Below are positions 60,503-64,000 of a stretch of 64,000 bases of DNA, piece by piece. The notes under the pieces are model-generated. The model saw only the letters and a list, made by a program, of their open reading frames with translations, did no database searches and was not told the DNA's origin. This DNA comes from Schizophyllum amplum (lineage: Eukaryota > Basidiomycota > Agaricomycetes > Agaricales > Schizophyllaceae). Location: assembly GCA_007026445.1 (NCBI GenBank), contig VDMD01000085.1:43388-107387 (forward strand), in the 5' to 3' direction. The number at the start of each line of letters is the position of its first letter. The stretch's first letter is position 1. The position numbers and the translations under genes are program-made.

Positions 60503-63500
60503 TCAAATGGCATCTACTAGCTGATACGAGACGGATCTGTACAGTGACCTGGCGCCCTCCAAGATGGAGTAATCCGCCAGTGCCCCATTAACGATAGAAT
60601 TCACAACTGAGGGTTCCAGCGTTCCAGCGCCCTCGCCCATGATGCTGTACAACGATTCGGCTGCAAGCGCTCGTTTTTCGTCGTCTGTGAAAGGCACAAA
60701 CGGAAGCATGGCGGTGATGCGCGATACCAACGATGCCTGTCGGACCGCGGTCAGCATTGATAGAAGGGACAACAGTAACGAGCTTACACCAAGGCGGTCT
60801 GATATGCGCGGCCTGAGAAGGGCCATGAGGGCGCTGTACTCTTCTCTGGCCATAGTCTTCTGGACATTATCACGGGCATCATGATGCTCGAAGACGAGAT
60901 CATGCCCTAAGTTTGAGGTACCTATCCAGACCACGTTCCTTGTGTCCACCGTGCGACCGCCCGCCTCGAATGAACATCGGCCTAACCCACGTCAGCGCAA
61001 GCGGTCACCAGGTGGGAGTCGTACATACCTAGCTCCCAAGGCATCAACAGCGTCCATAGAGTCTTCTCGTCCTGAACCTTCTCGATTTCCTGTAACGCCG
61101 GGTTGAGCCATACACGAACCATGGCAACGAAAGTACTCACGTCGAGTACGACCACGCAACGCTTCTTCTCATTCGCGATGAGGAAGTCAGACAGATTCTG
61201 GTCCGTGGGCTCCTAACACGATGTTAGATGGCAATGATGAACGCGGCAAGGGTCATACCTCATCCCGTGATGAGAGCGAATGAGACTGCCATAAATCACG
61301 AGGAGTGTTGATGGCGGTCATGTTCACTGTATGGGTAGGAACGTCGAGGAGGGCACCGACTGTGATACGTGTGAGCGTATATTCGACCGTCGCGTCGAAT
61401 ATCAACCTACACTTATGCGCCAAAAAGCTCTTCCCAAGACCGCTAGGACCTGAACACTCGTCAGCCTGCGTCGCGGAGGACTTCGCGCGCCGACTTACCA
61501 CATAGCATCACGACCACTGGAGGAGCATTTGACTGCTGAGAATGTATGCTGAGGACGCGGTACAATTGTTCAAGGGCACGGTCTTGACCGATGAGCTGGT
61601 AGTTTAGGCCTCGAGCAAGAGGCCTGAAGAACGAGCGATTCAAGAGGCCTGTGGCTTTGCGAGTCACTGGGTCATCCGCACGAGCAACGTAGTACCTGCA
61701 GAATCAGGGTCAGACTGGCACAGCGCGGCATTTCTTGGTGGACGTACTTGGTCGCTGGGTCAAGGGACTCTACTACAGGTGCCGGCAGGGGTACATCGCC
61801 AGACGTTGAAGATCGTCGACTCTGTTTCTGGCCAGTGATCGACTGGGTCAACCCGGTTGGGTCGGCACCGTATGCGAGCAGCGTCTTGACGATCTCCAAC
61901 TTGTTCTTCAACTGGTCATTGGAGAGCGCGAAGGACAAGGCGCTCTGCGGGCCCACGGGGTCGTTGGGTCCAGCCTCGCCACTCTCTAGCACGCGGCGTA
62001 CTTCCTCGACGTCGTCGCTGGCGATGGCGAACATGAGCGTCGGACGAGGCGTGGCAATCGCGTGCGAAGGTGATGGAAGGACATATGAAGCGCTAGACGC
62101 CGGCCTTGACACTGGTCGGCGAATTGTGTAGTCGTCGTCTTCTTCGATGGGGAAGGCGGCCGGTGGTACGGATAGGGAAAGGCGCGAAGCAGAAGCATGG
62201 TCTACGTCAGAGACGGGGGAGTGGTCCGCTGAACGCATGCTTTGTCGAGAAAATCTCCAGGACGCTGTTCGGGATGGCGGTGCAGAGCGAGGGATTGGAG
62301 TGGCATGAACGTCGTCAGAAGGCCCAGACGGGAGTCGTTAGGAATAATCATATTATGTGCGTTTCCGGGTATCAACGATGAGCGTGCAGATGAAAGCTGA
62401 AGACTCGTTAGTACTAGATCACACAACTCACAGAGTACTTACCAAGAAGTTGTTGTCAGATAAAGAATTGCGTGATGATACAGATGAAGCTGCAGAAAAG
62501 CGACGTAGATGACCTGTCGTGAATTAGATTTCAACAAAGATCACAAGAAGATCACAACTCACCAGCAGGAGATTCCGGGATACTAGATGTTCTGGAAAGG
62601 GGTCGGGAAAGAGGTGATGGTGAAGGTGAAGGCGAATAAGATTTAGATTGAAGTATCATAGACTGGACAGCAGTCAGCATAGTCCACCGGGCAGGATGAG
62701 CAAGCTTACCAAGCGTAAAGGCTTTAGACCGCGGGCCTTCGGATTAGATGGCGGTGCAGGGAATTCCTCTAAAATTTGGTCATCCAAGCTCTCGTCCATG
62801 GACACAGAGGAGCCTTGAGGAGAAGCTGAAGGGGATTTGCCGGCGGCCCTGTTCAGCAGCAGGGAGGAATTCTGGCCGATCCCTGTCAACGAGTGAGTAT
62901 ACGAGCGTGATGCGTCTTGTATACACTTACAAGGACAAAGGATGACCGGGAAGCGAAGGGTACCCTCGCCGGGGCGGCGCTCCCGTTAGAAGACAGTGGA
63001 CTGTTCAGCGCAATGACGTTCGGACTGGGCGGGACGCTGTGCAGACTTGAAGAACTGCTGCTATTCCTAGTGCTCGAAAAGACAGCGGCGTTCGCCGAGC
63101 GCGAAGGGCCGGCGATTGCAGACATCCGCTGGGGAGCAATACCGACACCAGCAGGAGCATCGGGCTTCACGCGCGAGAGCGATTCATGCAGTATCTGTGG
63201 GGAATTGACGGCAGACGTCATGCGAGAAGACATGGTGCCAGATCTCCCGCGAGGGGAAAATGTGCCGGAGACCGTGCGAGGGGATATGGAATCTTCCACC
63301 ATAGCATTGTCGTCTTGTACATCACCGGCGGAAGCTGCATAGTCGACCGTACGGAAAGCCTGCGACGAGGGCACAAAAGCAGTGGCCTCAGCCACGCGAG
63401 TAAAGGCAGTTGCGCCGATTGTCTCGTCGTCGTCGGCTTGGCTGACGATGTTCCCGAGCGAGGATTCCCTGGACGCTGGCTTGATAGTACCCGAACGGCC

Positions 63501-64000
63501 GCGAGTCACTATCGGCGGTGGTGTAAAGACAGGCCTTCTGACTGGCGACGCCGCTCGTGATGCGGGCCTGCTGTACGACGATGACGCTGCACGAGAGGCG
63601 GGCCTACTGTATGCTGACGCCGCTCGAGAGGCTGGTCTGCTGAACGGCGACTCCGCCCGTGACGCAGGTCTGCTGTGTGGCGAATCCACTCGTGATGGAG
63701 GTCTGCTGAACGGCGACTGTGGCTTAGACGCGGGCGTGTCAATTGGTGAAGCCGGTAGGGGGATATCCACAGCAGCTCGCTGCCTGAATGCGTCCAATGG
63801 GAGGGTGCTGTGCCATAGATGCAAGGGACTGTCGCGCGGGGATGGCCACAGGCAACACCCGAGACGACGACGCGGCGTCGCCGGCGTGCTTCCAATCCCT
63901 CGTTGTTCGGACACAGTCGATCCCGTGCTGCATTGATGACAACGGCACCGCGTCTTCGTACGGCGGCGAGTGAATGGCACGTATGGCCTGAAGCCTCGAG
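60503..64000 (-). CDS. Ankyrin-repeat and ClpB-like AAA+ ATPase, 5' end outside the window
   Basis: Multi-exon gene whose stop is at 60503; its N-terminus probably lies beyond 64000. Order along the protein: a long Ser/Pro/Arg-rich disordered region with five or six S-R-P-x-S-R-x-x-S units, a short ankyrin-like segment (TLMFAIASDDVEEVRRVLES, ALSFALSNDQLKNKLEIVKT, LLAYGADPTGL), then an AAA+ module. The module has LNYQLIGQDRALEQLYRVLS, Walker A GPSGLGKSFLAHK, Walker B VVVLDEIEKV (split by an intron) and TSNLGHDLV as sensor 1. This matches the ClpA/B type of AAA+ protein, which unfolds clients with ATP; pairing with ankyrin repeats suggests an adaptor-driven unfoldase. Some exon joins near 62350 and 62890 do not keep phase cleanly, so the 5' half of the model is provisional. 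Confidence 0.7.
63535..63725 (-). repeat. Coding repeat of S-R-P-A-S-R-A-x-S units
   Basis: Five to six imperfect copies of a unit of about 30-33 bp encode F/Y-S-R-P-A-S-R-A-A/E-S in the disordered N-terminal region of the ankyrin/AAA+ protein. The basic, Ser-rich unit is a plausible phosphorylation or membrane-contact element. Confidence 0.65.

Overview
The window looks like a stretch of a filamentous basidiomycete (Agaricomycete) nuclear chromosome. Genes are dense, on both strands, and cut by many 50-70 nt GT-AG introns. Protein families include a fungal choline-transporter-like protein, PUT1-type proline dehydrogenase, AHA1, UPF1, basidiomycete-type kinase-like proteins, Kre9/Knh1-like secreted proteins and a dynamin of the Mx-like type. 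No bacterial operon structure, rRNA or tRNA gene was recognised. Gene models were built by hand by joining open frames at GT-AG sites that preserve phase, so exon borders are inferences unless cDNA agrees.

Layout. 1-6.1 kb holds no gene I can support. 6.1-9.3 kb (-) is a multi-pass choline-transporter-like protein. 9.3-11.4 kb is empty except for a 122-bp TA-flanked element. 11.5-14.5 kb (+) is a frameshifted copy of a large fungal hypothetical family with C-terminal Cys/His clusters. 15.1-17.15 kb (+) is a C2H2 zinc-finger gene in many small exons. 17.8-21.9 kb is a divergent pair of mitochondrial genes: a DUF3429/TMEM69-type membrane protein (-) and proline dehydrogenase (+). 22.2-26.8 kb (-) has three paralogous small genes (tentatively DUF6593-like), a 73-residue secreted cysteine-rich protein and a 722-bp MITE-like element. 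27.2-29.2 kb (-) is a membrane-anchored beta-lactamase-related serine hydrolase with a late frameshift.

29.9-33.6 kb (+) has a kinase-like protein and a four-helix membrane protein. 33.6-37.4 kb is a transposon island: a 635-bp element, then a 1,490-bp Mutator-like element with 46-bp perfect terminal inverted repeats and a 9-bp target duplication. Two further elements lie inside the latter. One of these is the full-length parent of the 122-bp element at 10.4 kb. 37.8-47.5 kb (+) is a co-oriented run: an S/T-rich single-pass membrane protein, AHA1 (Hsp90 co-chaperone, here with a predicted C-terminal membrane segment), UPF1 (nonsense-mediated decay helicase), and a single-pass protein with a cytoplasmic SH3 domain. 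48.4-50.6 kb (-) has two Kre9/Knh1-like secreted paralogs. 51.2 kb to the window end (-) has three large P-loop proteins: a SNF2-family ATPase, a dynamin-like GTPase and an ankyrin/ClpB-like AAA+ protein that runs off the edge. A poorly supported small membrane gene lies between the last two.

The conserved genes serve separate housekeeping jobs: proline catabolism, Hsp90 activation, mRNA decay, chromatin or DNA remodelling and membrane traffic. I see no biosynthetic cluster. The most unusual feature is the nested, still nearly perfect DNA-transposon island and its short derivative elsewhere in the window.
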